Origin: Spirosoma sp. 48-14
GTDB taxonomy: Bacteria; Bacteroidota; Bacteroidia; Cytophagales; Spirosomataceae
Direction: 5' to 3'
Assembly: GCF_001898575.1 (NCBI RefSeq)
Contig: NZ_MKUD01000045.1
Coordinates: 141,382 to 205,381 of the forward strand
DNA: 64,000 bases
The number at the start of each line of letters is the position of its first letter. Within the stretch, counting starts at the first letter, position 1. The notes beneath the pieces were generated by a model. That model was not told the origin of the DNA. It did no database searches and saw only the letters and a list, made by a program, of their open reading frames with translations. Position numbers and translations under genes: made by a program. Shown piece after piece: positions 50,949 through 60,200 of the stretch.

Positions 50949-51968
50949 TTAAAAACGGCCTGCATCCACATCATGAATAAACTGGATTACGCCAGTCATA
51001 AATACCTTCTGATCATCCCACATGGATAGATGGCTTCCGTTGGGGCAATACAGGTAACGCCCTTTTTTGACCAGCTTGCTTTGTTCTTCCATCGCCTTGG
51101 GGTCCATGGTATCATGTTTAGCTCCAATCATCAACGTCGGAATGGTGATTTCGTGCAATCGATTTTTTATGTCCCACTTTGCCAAGCGCCCACTGATACC
51201 AAACTCGCTTGGTCCCTGCATCAGGGTATACACGTAATTGTTGGCGTGTTTCATAGTTCGGTTGAGCCCATCTGGCAATTCGGCCAATCGGCATAAATGT
51301 TCGTGATAGAAATTCGGAATCAGCAGTTCCATATAACGCGGATTCGCGAAATCCTTTTTGGCTTCGATGGCCCGAACTTCGGCCAATACCTCGGGTTTCA
51401 TTTGCTTGGCCAGTACATCCTCCGCGTATTTTCCATACTCGGTGGCACTGGCCATCATATTGGCTACCAGCAATGCTTTCAGGTTTTTCTGGTATTTCAG
51501 CGCATATTCCATGCCCAGAAGCCCACCCCATGAATTGCCTAGTATATAAAAGTTGGTACTATCGGCCCCAATAGCCTGACGCACCTGTTCCACCTCTTCA
51601 ACAAACCGTTCGGTTGTCCAGAGTCGGTCGTCTTTAGGCTGATCGCTGTAGTAGGACCCCAGCTGATCGTATTCATAAAATTCAAACCCTTCCCGGCCAA
51701 AAAATGTCTCGAAACATTCCATGTACTCATGGGTCATGGCGGGGCCACCGTGTAGCAGCAGAATTTTTAATTTCGGATTGTTGCCGAACCGTTTTGTCCA
51801 GACCTTGAAATCGCCTACAGGCGTTTTAATAGGAATCAGTCTTACCCCGCCTGATTCAAGTGAATCACCGTATGTAAAATAGTTAGCGACTGAGGGCGAT
51901 GTTGCTGTATTGGTCGATTGGCAGGAAAGGAGAACGCTAATGGCAAAAAAGAGATAGAGTAGACGCAT
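50949..51968 (-). CDS. Proline iminopeptidase-like lipoprotein (alpha/beta-hydrolase)
   Basis: This is a hydrolase of about 339 residues of the prolyl aminopeptidase family. I start it at ATG 51968, which gives a lipoprotein signal (LLYLFFAISVLLSCQS, Cys20 or near). The hydrolase fold shows LLHGGPAMTHEYMECF (the HGGPG-type oxyanion loop), GNSWGGLLGMEYAL (nucleophile Ser) and LMIGAKHDTMDPKAM with NGSHLSMWDD (Asp and His). Family members release N-terminal proline or act on small amides. The lipid anchor suggests a periplasmic or outer-membrane location. No operon partner is clear. Confidence 0.9.
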   Translation of the reverse strand: MRLLYLFFAISVLLSCQSTNTATSPSVANYFTYGDSLESGGVRLIPIKTPVGDFKVWTKRFGNNPKLKILLLHGGPAMTHEYMECFETFFGREGFEFYEYDQLGSYYSDQPKDDRLWTTERFVEEVEQVRQAIGADSTNFYILGNSWGGLLGMEYALKYQKNLKALLVANMMASATEYGKYAEDVLAKQMKPEVLAEVRAIEAKKDFANPRYMELLIPNFYHEHLCRLAELPDGLNRTMKHANNYVYTLMQGPSEFGISGRLAKWDIKNRLHEITIPTLMIGAKHDTMDPKAMEEQSKLVKKGRYLYCPNGSHLSMWDDQKVFMTGVIQFIHDVDAGRF

Positions 51969-52177
51969 AGATTTGACAGGATAAGGCAACCAGAATCAGT
52001 TGATTAGCCCAAGATAGCTGATTCCTTTCGATTATCTGAATACACGGCCTATGGCGACCCTAAAACTGAGTCCTCCAGCCTGATTTACTCCAACTGATTT
52101 CGTAGTTTTATATGCGTTCGACTCCAATTCACGTTTTGACGTAAACCACTGTACCTATCGAGTTCCCGATTATTTAT

Positions 52178-53020
52178 ATGCATCCTAAACGTTTACGCCG
52201 GTTCTTTACGCTGCTTTTTACTGTTTTTTCACTAGTTCCTCTTATCGGCTTAGCGCAATCTACAGGGCAGCCCCTTCCCATTATCATTCAGGATAATCTG
52301 ATCTATGTTCAGGTACGGGTCAATGGGCGAGGTCCCTATAATTTCATGCTCAATTCGGGCATAAGCGGGCTGGGACATATTGATCAGCAGTTGGCAAAAG
52401 AACTGAATCTGAACATCGTTGGCTTTCAGGAAAACCGGGAAGGGACACAGATTAAACGCGAATTTCTGGTAGCGGTCGATAAGCTCAGCATAGGTCAGGT
52501 AACCCATACCAACCTGAAACTGACCGTTCGCAACGACAATGAACACGCGCATCAACTCCCAATTAGCGGAGTAATTGGGCGAGACTTCTTCAGTCGTTAC
52601 CTTATTACAGTCGATGGGCCAAACCAGCGGTTGCGTATATCCCAGGATACACTGGCCAGTAAAAACAAAGGGGTCGTTCGCTACACAAATCCGTTTCTTG
52701 TTCTGGGGAAACTGGGTCCGCGAGAGGTGTTGTTTAATCTGGATGTAGGCTCGGCCTTACCCCTGCTAGTCCCTAAGGGCTTGTTAATGGGTATTCGCTA
52801 TACCGACACCGCTAACCAGCGAACGGTTACCCAGGCTAACTCCACCTTTACACTACAGGAAGCCGTTATTCATGATGAACTGACTGTGGGAGGAATTTTG
52901 CTGAAGGATCAAACGATTTACTATTCCGATAAAGCGCATCAGATTAACGTGGGCGTCGATTTTTTAAAGAATCATACCGTTTCATTCGACCAGCGTAAAA
53001 AGCTGATTCGCCTTGAATAA
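52178..53020 (+). CDS. Retropepsin-like aspartyl protease family protein, probably degenerate
   Basis: This 280-residue secreted protein (signal peptide ending GLAQS) has two gag-pol-like aspartyl protease halves (PF13650 type). The first half should have D-T/S-G, but reads MLNSGISG with Asn59 in place of Asp. The second half has NLDVGSALPLL with Asp189. One of the two catalytic aspartates is therefore missing, so protease activity is doubtful; a binding or scaffold role is possible. GVIGRDFFSRYLITVD and GVDFLKNHTVSFD are the usual second strands. It is a single-gene unit, convergent with the CDF gene. Confidence 0.8.
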   Translation: MHPKRLRRFFTLLFTVFSLVPLIGLAQSTGQPLPIIIQDNLIYVQVRVNGRGPYNFMLNSGISGLGHIDQQLAKELNLNIVGFQENREGTQIKREFLVAVDKLSIGQVTHTNLKLTVRNDNEHAHQLPISGVIGRDFFSRYLITVDGPNQRLRISQDTLASKNKGVVRYTNPFLVLGKLGPREVLFNLDVGSALPLLVPKGLLMGIRYTDTANQRTVTQANSTFTLQEAVIHDELTVGGILLKDQTIYYSDKAHQINVGVDFLKNHTVSFDQRKKLIRLE

Positions 53021-53058
53021 GGTAAACCTGATCAATCGCCACCGCAGATTTGAAACGC

Positions 53059-53970
53059 TTAAGCCGAAGCAGGCAAGGCAACGGGCTGTATATACGCATG
53101 TTTGATAGCCGGAAAGTGCGCCTGTATTGAGTGGTGTACACGAACAATGGTTTTGTTGATATCGTCGGTTGTCAGTTCGGGTTGAAAAGCCACGCCTTGC
53201 ACCAGCGTAATTTCTTCGGGCCCCAGGTAGATTGTGGCGATGTTAACCACTTTCTGCACGGCTACATCTGACTCTGTAATGGCAATCAATTGCTGTCGGG
53301 TATCCGCATCAACCCCTTCACCCAGCAACAGACTCTTGCTTTCGCGGGCCAGTACACCGGCTACCATCACCAGCAGCAGACCAATCAGAATCGAGGCTGT
53401 TCCATCCAGATACGGATTTTGCAAGGTATGCCCCAGAAAGACCCCCAGAAATGCGATAATCAGCCCCAGCACATCAGATACATCTTCGAACAGTACCGTA
53501 AACGTAGCCGAGTCTTTACTGTCTTTTACGGCTGCCCAGAACGGCTGCGAACCGCGTTGTGCATTAAATGCCCGCAGCGCCGTCAGCATCGAATAGCCAT
53601 CCAGCGCAAAGGCCACACCCAGTACGATGTAGTTCCAAAAAGGATCGCGAATCAGTTCTGGATGTTGTAAATGGGTAATGCCCTCATAGAGCGAAACGCC
53701 CCCACCCACGGCGAAAATCAGCAGGGCCACTACGTACGACCAGAAATATTGTTCCCGGCCATAGCCAAACGGACGTTTCTGATCGGGAGGTCGCTGACTA
53801 CGGGCAAGTCCCAGCAGCAAAAGTAACTCATTGAGGGTATCGACCAGCGAGTGAATTCCTTCCGAAATCATGGCCGAGCTACCCGTTACACCAGCCGCTA
53901 CGAATTTGGTTGCGGCAATACCCAGATTAGCCGCCAGTGCGGTATAGAGTGGGGTTTTCGATGAAGCCAT
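53059..53970 (-). CDS. Cation diffusion facilitator family transporter
   Basis: This 303-residue inner-membrane antiporter removes Zn(II), Mn(II) or similar metals in exchange for protons. About six helices are present. Metal-site residues are IHSLVDT (His and Asp in helix 2) and FEDVSDVLG (Glu and Asp in helix 5), the E/DxxxD pair of the ZNT9-like branch, followed by a cytoplasmic C-terminal domain (ITESDVAVQKVVNIATIYLGPEE). This branch differs from the Zn-specific YiiP branch (HxxxD in helix 5). The substrate is uncertain. No metal-responsive regulator is adjacent. Confidence 0.9.
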   Translation of the reverse strand: MASSKTPLYTALAANLGIAATKFVAAGVTGSSAMISEGIHSLVDTLNELLLLLGLARSQRPPDQKRPFGYGREQYFWSYVVALLIFAVGGGVSLYEGITHLQHPELIRDPFWNYIVLGVAFALDGYSMLTALRAFNAQRGSQPFWAAVKDSKDSATFTVLFEDVSDVLGLIIAFLGVFLGHTLQNPYLDGTASILIGLLLVMVAGVLARESKSLLLGEGVDADTRQQLIAITESDVAVQKVVNIATIYLGPEEITLVQGVAFQPELTTDDINKTIVRVHHSIQAHFPAIKHAYIQPVALPASA

Positions 53971-54071
53971 GTCAGTAAAACTACTGTTTTGTAAGGATGT
54001 TCAACAGAATATTCTTTTGTATTCTGGTCTCAACCTCTACCATAAATAAATTCCCGAAAAAACCTGAAAAA

Positions 54072-54110
54072 ACCCTGCCACGACCAAATAATGATTGATC
54101 GCAACAGGGT
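54072..54110 (-). terminator. Terminator-like hairpin behind a 33-codon frame
   Basis: On the minus strand ACCCTG (54105-54110) pairs with CAGGGT (54072-54077), followed by TTTTTTC; the loop is long (27 nt) and may fold further. It lies 27 bp past the stop of the small frame at 54138-54239. Confidence 0.5.
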
Positions 54111-54137
54111 CAATTAGTGAATAGTGAGTGGTCGTGC

Positions 54138-54239
54138 TTAGCCTAGTAGATGCCAGAGCTCCCGAACACAGATGCCAACTAATGTTGTGGCAACAATCAG
54201 GGCAGGCAACAGAGAGAGTTGTATCGAATCGTGTTTCAT
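54138..54239 (-). CDS. Candidate 33-residue membrane microprotein
   Basis: A 33-codon frame (ATG 54239, stop at 54138) encodes MKHDSIQLS followed by a hydrophobic helix LLPALIVATTLVGICV and a short charged end RELWHLLG. The composition is that of a single-pass membrane microprotein, and a terminator-like hairpin lies after it. It sits in a 433-bp gap with no other gene. Against it: the frame is short, no ribosome-binding site is visible, and a homologue search was not possible. Function unknown. Confidence 0.4.
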   Translation of the reverse strand: MKHDSIQLSLLPALIVATTLVGICVRELWHLLG

Positions 54240-54403
54240 AGCCAGAGTTATTAAGCGTGTATCTACTAGACGCCGAAACCAAAAGAAGTCACGCCCAAAA
54301 CAAGTAATTCTACCTAACTAATGGAATAAATAAATTATACGGGCAGTTTAGTGAACCTCTGGCAGATTTTAACCGACATGATTTACATGATACACCCTGT
54401 TTC

Positions 54404-54817
54404 TTATTTGGGCTTTTCCTCTTTAGCCTGCAAACTTCCCTGAACAATAGGCTCTGGTTTAGATTTCGGTGTCGTATAGCGCACCAGGGTAGCCGTTGGG
54501 TACGACGACCGGGGTGGGCGTCTGATCACGAGTTGATAAGAACGGGTACCAATCACCAGATTTGAATAGGCCATTTCACCCGACTCCTGCATCAAACTCC
54601 AGTTGGCAATTGGCTCTTTGCTTAGCAAGGCCTCATCTTCGGCCGCCAGGCTGGCATACACGGTGTCGGGCACAAAATGTTTGCCGGAAACACTTTCAAT
54701 AACCGAGACAATCGAAGGCGGTGCTGTAGCCGTCGATTTGTTTTGTGCACTGGCCAACGGCAGACTCAGTAAGCACAGACTCAATAGTCCATATAGTACT
54801 TTAACTAGTTGTGTCAT
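54404..54817 (-). CDS. Small secreted protein of unknown function
   Basis: This 137-residue frame starts with a clear signal peptide (VLYGLLSLCLLSLPLASAQ). The rest has a compact alpha/beta look (SGKHFVPDTVYASLAAEDEALL, SYQLVIRRPP) and a charged tail (LQAKEEKPK). I do not recognise it. It is alone in a long gap between the CDF gene and the PorU2-like gene, on the minus strand. Short length and lack of neighbours give no functional hint. Confidence 0.6.
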   Translation of the reverse strand: MTQLVKVLYGLLSLCLLSLPLASAQNKSTATAPPSIVSVIESVSGKHFVPDTVYASLAAEDEALLSKEPIANWSLMQESGEMAYSNLVIGTRSYQLVIRRPPRSSYPTATLVRYTTPKSKPEPIVQGSLQAKEEKPK

Positions 54818-54980
54818 CGTATTGCAGTTGTTGTTCTTTAGATAAACTAAACTGAGGGCCGTTGGTTAGTTCACCACCCGGTCACGGGCTTCATCTCCTA
54901 CATTAAGTAGCCATTATTCGAAAAAGTATGATACTTACCAACCCGTGTATTCGTCTAATACAGATTCTGCCGGTTGTATC

Positions 54981-57900
54981 ATGTTTCGCTTATTCATTTA
55001 CCTCATCGTTGTCTTCCTGATTGGCTCGTCATTTCCTATAAAAGCACAGGCTATTGACCCCAACCTTACCCAGTGGATTTCCTACGACCAGACTTATTAT
55101 AAAATTCCAGTAGCTGAGCCGGGCATTTATCGCCTTACGGCCGCCGAATTAGTCCGAGCTGGAATTCCCGTACATCAACTCGATCCGACCACCATACAGC
55201 TTTTTCACCGGGGTATCGAACAGGCCATTTTCGTAGAAGGTGAAGCCGATCATCGGTTCGATCCCACCGACTTTCTGGAATTTTATGGGCAGCAAAATGA
55301 TGGTGCTCAGGATTCGCTGCTCTATCGACCCCATTCTGCTCAGCCCCATCGCTATTACAGTTTATTCAATGACACCACGACCTATTTCCTAACCTGGCGA
55401 CTGAATGGGAAGACTGGCAAACGCATGGCCATCCAGACCGATACTACCGCTACTGGCCTGGCACCGGAAGCCTATCATTGGGCCGAAGAACTGCGTCTGT
55501 TCACATCCGACTATCCTGGCTGGGCAGCTGGGTTACCTGGCAAAACGGAGTATAGTTATTACGAAGCGGGTGAAGGCTATACGGGTCCGAGACAGCAGAA
55601 AAATCAACCTTATTTCATACCCTTCCAGCTAACAGACCCTGCACGATATGGCCCTAATCCACAAGTCGATGTTCTGGTCGTTGGCCGGGAAGTGTCCAAC
55701 CATTGGGTAACCTGTTTGATTGGCTCAACAGCCGACCATCAGCAACTTCAGGACAGTGTTCGTTTTTCTGGTTACGCGAATGCTCATTTGCAGTTTCGTA
55801 TAGACTGGTCAGCCATTGATACCAACGGCGACGTAATGGTGTCGACCGTTTCAGGCAACGAAACCACGGCCAGCGATGCGTATTCAGTATCGTACATCCG
55901 GCTTCGGTATCCACAACAACTTACGGCCAACAGCCAGTCATTCAAGCGTTTCGAACTTCAACCCAATTTCACTGGACGATCGCTACTTACCATCAGCGAT
56001 GTGCTGCCCAATACAAGTTTCTGGGATATTACCGACCCAGATATGCCCATCCGGTTGCGAGTACTAAGTGATTCTTCTACATCTCTCCGGCTGGTTGTTT
56101 TGGGTACTACCCGCCCCCGAATCTTGCTGAGTACCACCGCTCGAAAATCAATAGTAGGCTTGTATCGGGTTACTTTCACCGACTGGTCAGGCCGAAAGCC
56201 ATCCTACGTGATTATCAGCCATGAATCATTGATGAAACCCGCTTCCAGCACAGCTGGTGATACGCCGTCGAATGCCGTTCGGGCTTATGCGGCTTACCGA
56301 GCTTCAAAAGCGGGGGGTAGTTTCGATACGCTGACGGTCACCATGCAGCAACTCATCGACCAATACAGCTATGGGGAGCGCCATCCGTTGTCGATTCGAC
56401 GTTTTATCCGCCAATTTCTTCATGCAAACACCGTCAATCCTTATCTGCTGTTGATGGGTCGGGGACGCAGCACACCCGGTATTCGAAAAGACCCACAGCA
56501 AGCGATGATCGACATGGTTATGACGGCTGGTTACCCTGGCTCTGATACCTGGTTCAGCGCCGAACTGATACCTGAAGAACCTAATCTACCGGCTATTCCG
56601 ACTGGCCGAATCAATGCTTCTACTCCTCAGGAGGTTATGAACTATCTGGCCAAAGTGAAGGAATACGAAAACCCTTCCAGCGAACAATTATGGCGTAAGC
56701 ACATGCTGCATCTGAGCGGGGGCCTGTCTCCGAACGAACTCAGTCTGTTTCGTCAGCTCGTCGATGCGTATCGGACTCAGGCAGTTGGTCCTGCACTAGG
56801 TGCTTTCGTGACCACCGTTTCCAAACGAAGCGACCAGCCTGTTGAAATACCTGGCATAGCCAAAACTGTAAATAATGGTGTTGGGTTAGTTACCTTTTTC
56901 GGCCATTCGGGCCTGGACGTTACCGATCTGGATATTGGCTTTTGCTCAAACGAAGCGCTTGGCTATCGGAACAAAGGCAAATACCCGCTCCTGCTCGTCA
57001 ACGGTTGCGCTATCGGAAACATTTTCTATGGTCGTCCAACACTGTCAACGGATTGGGTACTGACCGCCGATCGGGGAGCGATTGCCGCCCTTGCGCATAG
57101 TCACCTTGGTACAGTCGACGCACTGCATCAGTACACATCGACGTTTTATAACCTCCTGACCGATAGCATACAGCTCAACAAATCCATTGGATTACTCCAG
57201 TTAGAAACCATTCGCCGGGTGTTGGCGCAAACCACCGATGGGCAGGCATTGGCGACCTGTCAGCAGATGGTTTTGCAGGGCGACCCAGCCATTCGTCTGT
57301 TCCCGTTCTCTACTCCCGACTACGTCCTGAACAACAATAGCCTGACTGTAGAAGCGCCCACTGGTCAACCTTTGACTCTACTCAGCGATTCAATTCAAAT
57401 TCGCGTGGTGGTTGACAACATTGGCCAATTTCGCCCCGGATTACTGCCTTTTCGGGTGCGTCGATGGGTAAATGGGCAGGAAACGGGCGTATTCAACCTG
57501 ACCCTGGTCCATACCATCGCCTATCGGGACACCTTAACCCTGACCCTTCCAACGGATCGGACAGCCGAAGGAGTGAACCGCTTTGAGGTAACCATCAATC
57601 CAATTGGCCTGCCAGCCACGCAACCGGAAAGCGATCATACGAATAATCAGGCCCAGATCGAGCTTACCCTTATCAGTCCAAAACCGGTGCTGATTTATCC
57701 GCCACTCAGTGCTACGCTGACCAAAACATCGGTTCAGCTAACGGCTCAATACATCCGTGATGGACCACACCGCTTCGAGCTGGAACTGGATAGCACAGCT
57801 CAGTTCGATAGTCCTTTTCGCACAACCCAACTCCTGACAGCCCATCAATTCATCAGCTATTCAACCGTTCTGCCCAATCGACCAAACGTAACCTATTTCT

Positions 57901-59021
57901 GGCGGGTACGGCTGTCCGACAATCCAGGGCCTCCTTCCGATACAACGGCCTGGTCTGTCGGCTCGTTTGTATATGCGCCTTTTACCTCATCAACTGGTTT
58001 ACCCGAAGGACAGCTTCAGGCCATTTCCCAATTGCCCGCCGATAGTCAGCAAGGCGACATCGTTTCAATTCCCGTCCAGCTTACGAACCTGAGCCCTTAT
58101 CCTTTTTCCGACTCACTTGTCGTACAGCAAACCGTTTATGCAACTGCCTTATCGACACCACAACTGACCCAATGGCGCATCGAACCGCCAACGCAGACCG
58201 ATACGGTTCGCTTTTCGATCACGATCCCGACCGAACACCTGCCGGGCAGGAACCGGGTACGGCTAACTGTAAATCCACATCTCCAACCCGAATACTCATA
58301 CCTGAACAACACGCTCGATCTGTCACTGACTGTCAATCCTGATGTATTGAGCCCACTGCTCGAAGTTGCTTTCGATGGTGCCCGTATTGCCGATGGAGCC
58401 GTTGTTTCGTCTCACCCTATCCTTGACATTCTGGTAGCGGACGATAATCGATCCCTTATACGACGGGATACGACGGGGCTGGATATATACCTGCAAAAAC
58501 CCGGAAAGAACGCACCCTTTGTACGGCTTAACTGGCACAACATCATTCGGCAATCGATGGAGAAAGGCAATATCTTTCGGCTTCAGTATCCGTTACCACC
58601 ACTTACCGATGGTTTGCATCACCTGACTGTCACGGCCCGCGATGCGGTCGGTAATGCAGCCGTTCCCTATCAGGTTGGTTTCCGGGTCGAAACCGAAACG
58701 TTACTGGATCAACTCTCGGTATCGCCCAACCCATTCCAGCATCAGGTTGTGTTCAGTTTTGTACTCACGGGAAAACAAGCCCCCAGCACAATGACGCTTA
58801 CTATTACCGATCTGAACGGGCAGCTTGTTCGAACCCTATCCCCTACTGCCCGAATTGGGCTGAATCAACTGGTTTGGGACGGTCGGGATGAAACGGGCAC
58901 CCTGCTCCCAGCCGGTATATATCTCTACCAGCTTACGGTGCTGGATACCCAGGGTGAAGCCTGGCCAGTAGCTGATCGCGAAAGAGGGCATCTACGTGGT
59001 CGAATTGTATTTATCCGCTAA
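54981..59021 (+). CDS. PorU2-like type IX secretion-associated C25 peptidase
   Basis: This 1346-residue protein is of the putative type IX secretion sortase PorU2 type. I start it at ATG 54981 (signal peptide IYLIVVFLIGSSFPIKAQA). An N-terminal beta region (about 20-480) is followed by a gingipain-type C25 peptidase domain with His642 (FFGHSG) and Cys676 (NGCAIGN), so both catalytic residues are kept. CARDB-like and Ig-like beta domains (about 790-1230) lead to an FlgD-like C-terminal domain (SVSPNPFQHQVVFSF, DGRDETGTLLPAGIYLYQL), as in proteins that pass through type IX. PorU removes the C-terminal signals of secreted proteins; the substrate here is unknown. The acyltransferase gene overlaps its stop by 1 bp. 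Confidence 0.9.
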   Translation: MFRLFIYLIVVFLIGSSFPIKAQAIDPNLTQWISYDQTYYKIPVAEPGIYRLTAAELVRAGIPVHQLDPTTIQLFHRGIEQAIFVEGEADHRFDPTDFLEFYGQQNDGAQDSLLYRPHSAQPHRYYSLFNDTTTYFLTWRLNGKTGKRMAIQTDTTATGLAPEAYHWAEELRLFTSDYPGWAAGLPGKTEYSYYEAGEGYTGPRQQKNQPYFIPFQLTDPARYGPNPQVDVLVVGREVSNHWVTCLIGSTADHQQLQDSVRFSGYANAHLQFRIDWSAIDTNGDVMVSTVSGNETTASDAYSVSYIRLRYPQQLTANSQSFKRFELQPNFTGRSLLTISDVLPNTSFWDITDPDMPIRLRVLSDSSTSLRLVVLGTTRPRILLSTTARKSIVGLYRVTFTDWSGRKPSYVIISHESLMKPASSTAGDTPSNAVRAYAAYRASKAGGSFDTLTVTMQQLIDQYSYGERHPLSIRRFIRQFLHANTVNPYLLLMGRGRSTPGIRKDPQQAMIDMVMTAGYPGSDTWFSAELIPEEPNLPAIPTGRINASTPQEVMNYLAKVKEYENPSSEQLWRKHMLHLSGGLSPNELSLFRQLVDAYRTQAVGPALGAFVTTVSKRSDQPVEIPGIAKTVNNGVGLVTFFGHSGLDVTDLDIGFCSNEALGYRNKGKYPLLLVNGCAIGNIFYGRPTLSTDWVLTADRGAIAALAHSHLGTVDALHQYTSTFYNLLTDSIQLNKSIGLLQLETIRRVLAQTTDGQALATCQQMVLQGDPAIRLFPFSTPDYVLNNNSLTVEAPTGQPLTLLSDSIQIRVVVDNIGQFRPGLLPFRVRRWVNGQETGVFNLTLVHTIAYRDTLTLTLPTDRTAEGVNRFEVTINPIGLPATQPESDHTNNQAQIELTLISPKPVLIYPPLSATLTKTSVQLTAQYIRDGPHRFELELDSTAQFDSPFRTTQLLTAHQFISYSTVLPNRPNVTYFWRVRLSDNPGPPSDTTAWSVGSFVYAPFTSSTGLPEGQLQAISQLPADSQQGDIVSIPVQLTNLSPYPFSDSLVVQQTVYATALSTPQLTQWRIEPPTQTDTVRFSITIPTEHLPGRNRVRLTVNPHLQPEYSYLNNTLDLSLTVNPDVLSPLLEVAFDGARIADGAVVSSHPILDILVADDNRSLIRRDTTGLDIYLQKPGKNAPFVRLNWHNIIRQSMEKGNIFRLQYPLPPLTDGLHHLTVTARDAVGNAAVPYQVGFRVETETLLDQLSVSPNPFQHQVVFSFVLTGKQAPSTMTLTITDLNGQLVRTLSPTARIGLNQLVWDGRDETGTLLPAGIYLYQLTVLDTQGEAWPVADRERGHLRGRIVFIR

Positions 59022-60136
59022 TGAAGCCAACCATCCATGGCCAGACTACCAGTATGACCCGCCACTACGTTCCTGCCCTAACCGGTTTGCGGGCTGTAGC
59101 AGCTTATATGGTCTTTTTTCACCACCACAATCCGATGCCGCCCAATACAGCCGCCTATCATCTTATCAATCAGGGCTATACGGGCGTAGCCATCTTTTTT
59201 GTACTTAGCGGTTTCCTGATTTACCACCACTATGCCGATAGCTATTTCTCTGACCAAAACTGGTCATGGCGTACGTATGTAGGGAACCGCTTTGCTCGTA
59301 TTTTCCCGCTGTACATCCTGCTCTACTTGCTGACTCTGGCGGTAAAAGTTCTAGACGAACAACCTATCAGCCGGCCTGTTGTACTACTGAATACTAGCCT
59401 ACTAAAAGGTTTTTTTGACACCTATAAGTTTACGGGTATTGCTCAAAGCTGGAGCCTGACGGTTGAACTTTGCTTCTATCTTTCGGCTCCTTTTTTGTTC
59501 ACCGCCCTTAACCGATTCGGCCCTTTCTGGCTTACCCTAAGTCTGGTCGGCAGTGGGTTGATTCTCTGGCAAACATTGGGGCAATCGGTCTTGTTGAATG
59601 CACAAGCATCAGGATTTTTCGATAGTCTGCCTTTCGTCCAATTTTATACCTTCTTCGGGCGAGCTTTCGAGTTTGTGGTGGGTATGTGGCTGGCTCAACG
59701 GTGGCATCAAAACCAATTGCCTAACCTAACGAATGCGACGTTTCTGGGCTTCTTGGTACTAGTTGGTTGTCTGTTCTGGCAAGCGGCCCTATCCATTTTT
59801 ACCACGCAGGCCAATAGCTTATTCTGGAGTGAACTCATTGTTTACAATTACCTTCTCCCCATCGGAATCGGCCTGTTTTTCATAGGCGTATTGACTCACC
59901 CATCCGGCACCAGCCGATTCCTATCCAATTCATTTTTACAAACAGCCGGTAAAAGCTCGTATGCATTCTTTCTCATTCATAATGGAGTGGTAGCGAATGG
60001 TCTACAAAAAATAGGAATCAGCAACGTATGGATACTGTTCGTGTTGCTGATCGGAATAAGCTATGGCTTATACAACTATCTTGAACGACCCGTGTACAAC
60101 TGGCTAAAGAAAGAAATTGAGCGATTGAGTGAATGA
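59021..60136 (+). CDS. Membrane acyltransferase (OafA/YrhL family, acyltransferase 3)
   Basis: This 371-residue protein with about ten helices belongs to the acyltransferase-3 family that adds acetyl or other acyl groups to sugars of LPS or peptidoglycan. YVPALTGLRAVAAYMVFFHHH contains the catalytic-type His residues, GVAIFFVLSGFLIYHHYADSYF the second motif, and SWSLTVELCFYLSAPFL the third. The start ATG overlaps the previous stop (TAATG). The last codons (ERLSE) and the stop lie in an 8-nt-periodic repeat arm. Its target could be surface sugars handled by the nearby Kdo genes, but that is inference. Confidence 0.93.
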   Translation: MKPTIHGQTTSMTRHYVPALTGLRAVAAYMVFFHHHNPMPPNTAAYHLINQGYTGVAIFFVLSGFLIYHHYADSYFSDQNWSWRTYVGNRFARIFPLYILLYLLTLAVKVLDEQPISRPVVLLNTSLLKGFFDTYKFTGIAQSWSLTVELCFYLSAPFLFTALNRFGPFWLTLSLVGSGLILWQTLGQSVLLNAQASGFFDSLPFVQFYTFFGRAFEFVVGMWLAQRWHQNQLPNLTNATFLGFLVLVGCLFWQAALSIFTTQANSLFWSELIVYNYLLPIGIGLFFIGVLTHPSGTSRFLSNSFLQTAGKSSYAFFLIHNGVVANGLQKIGISNVWILFVLLIGISYGLYNYLERPVYNWLKKEIERLSE

Positions 60137-60197
60137 GTAATTGAGCGAATTATCCGGCAGGTTTTCGCTCAATCACTCATTCACTCAATCGCTCAAT
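60116..60197. repeat. Intergenic inverted repeat overlapping a stop codon (ATTGAGYG type)
   Basis: Arms of 34 nt (60116-60149 and 60164-60197) are complementary at 33 of 34 positions. They are made of 8-nt words (ATTGAGCG, ATTGAGTG, AATGAGTA). The left arm encodes the last residues and stop codon (60134-60136) of the acyltransferase; the right arm ends 3 bp before the stop of the thiamine gene. Confidence 0.93.
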
Positions 60198-60200
60198 CAA

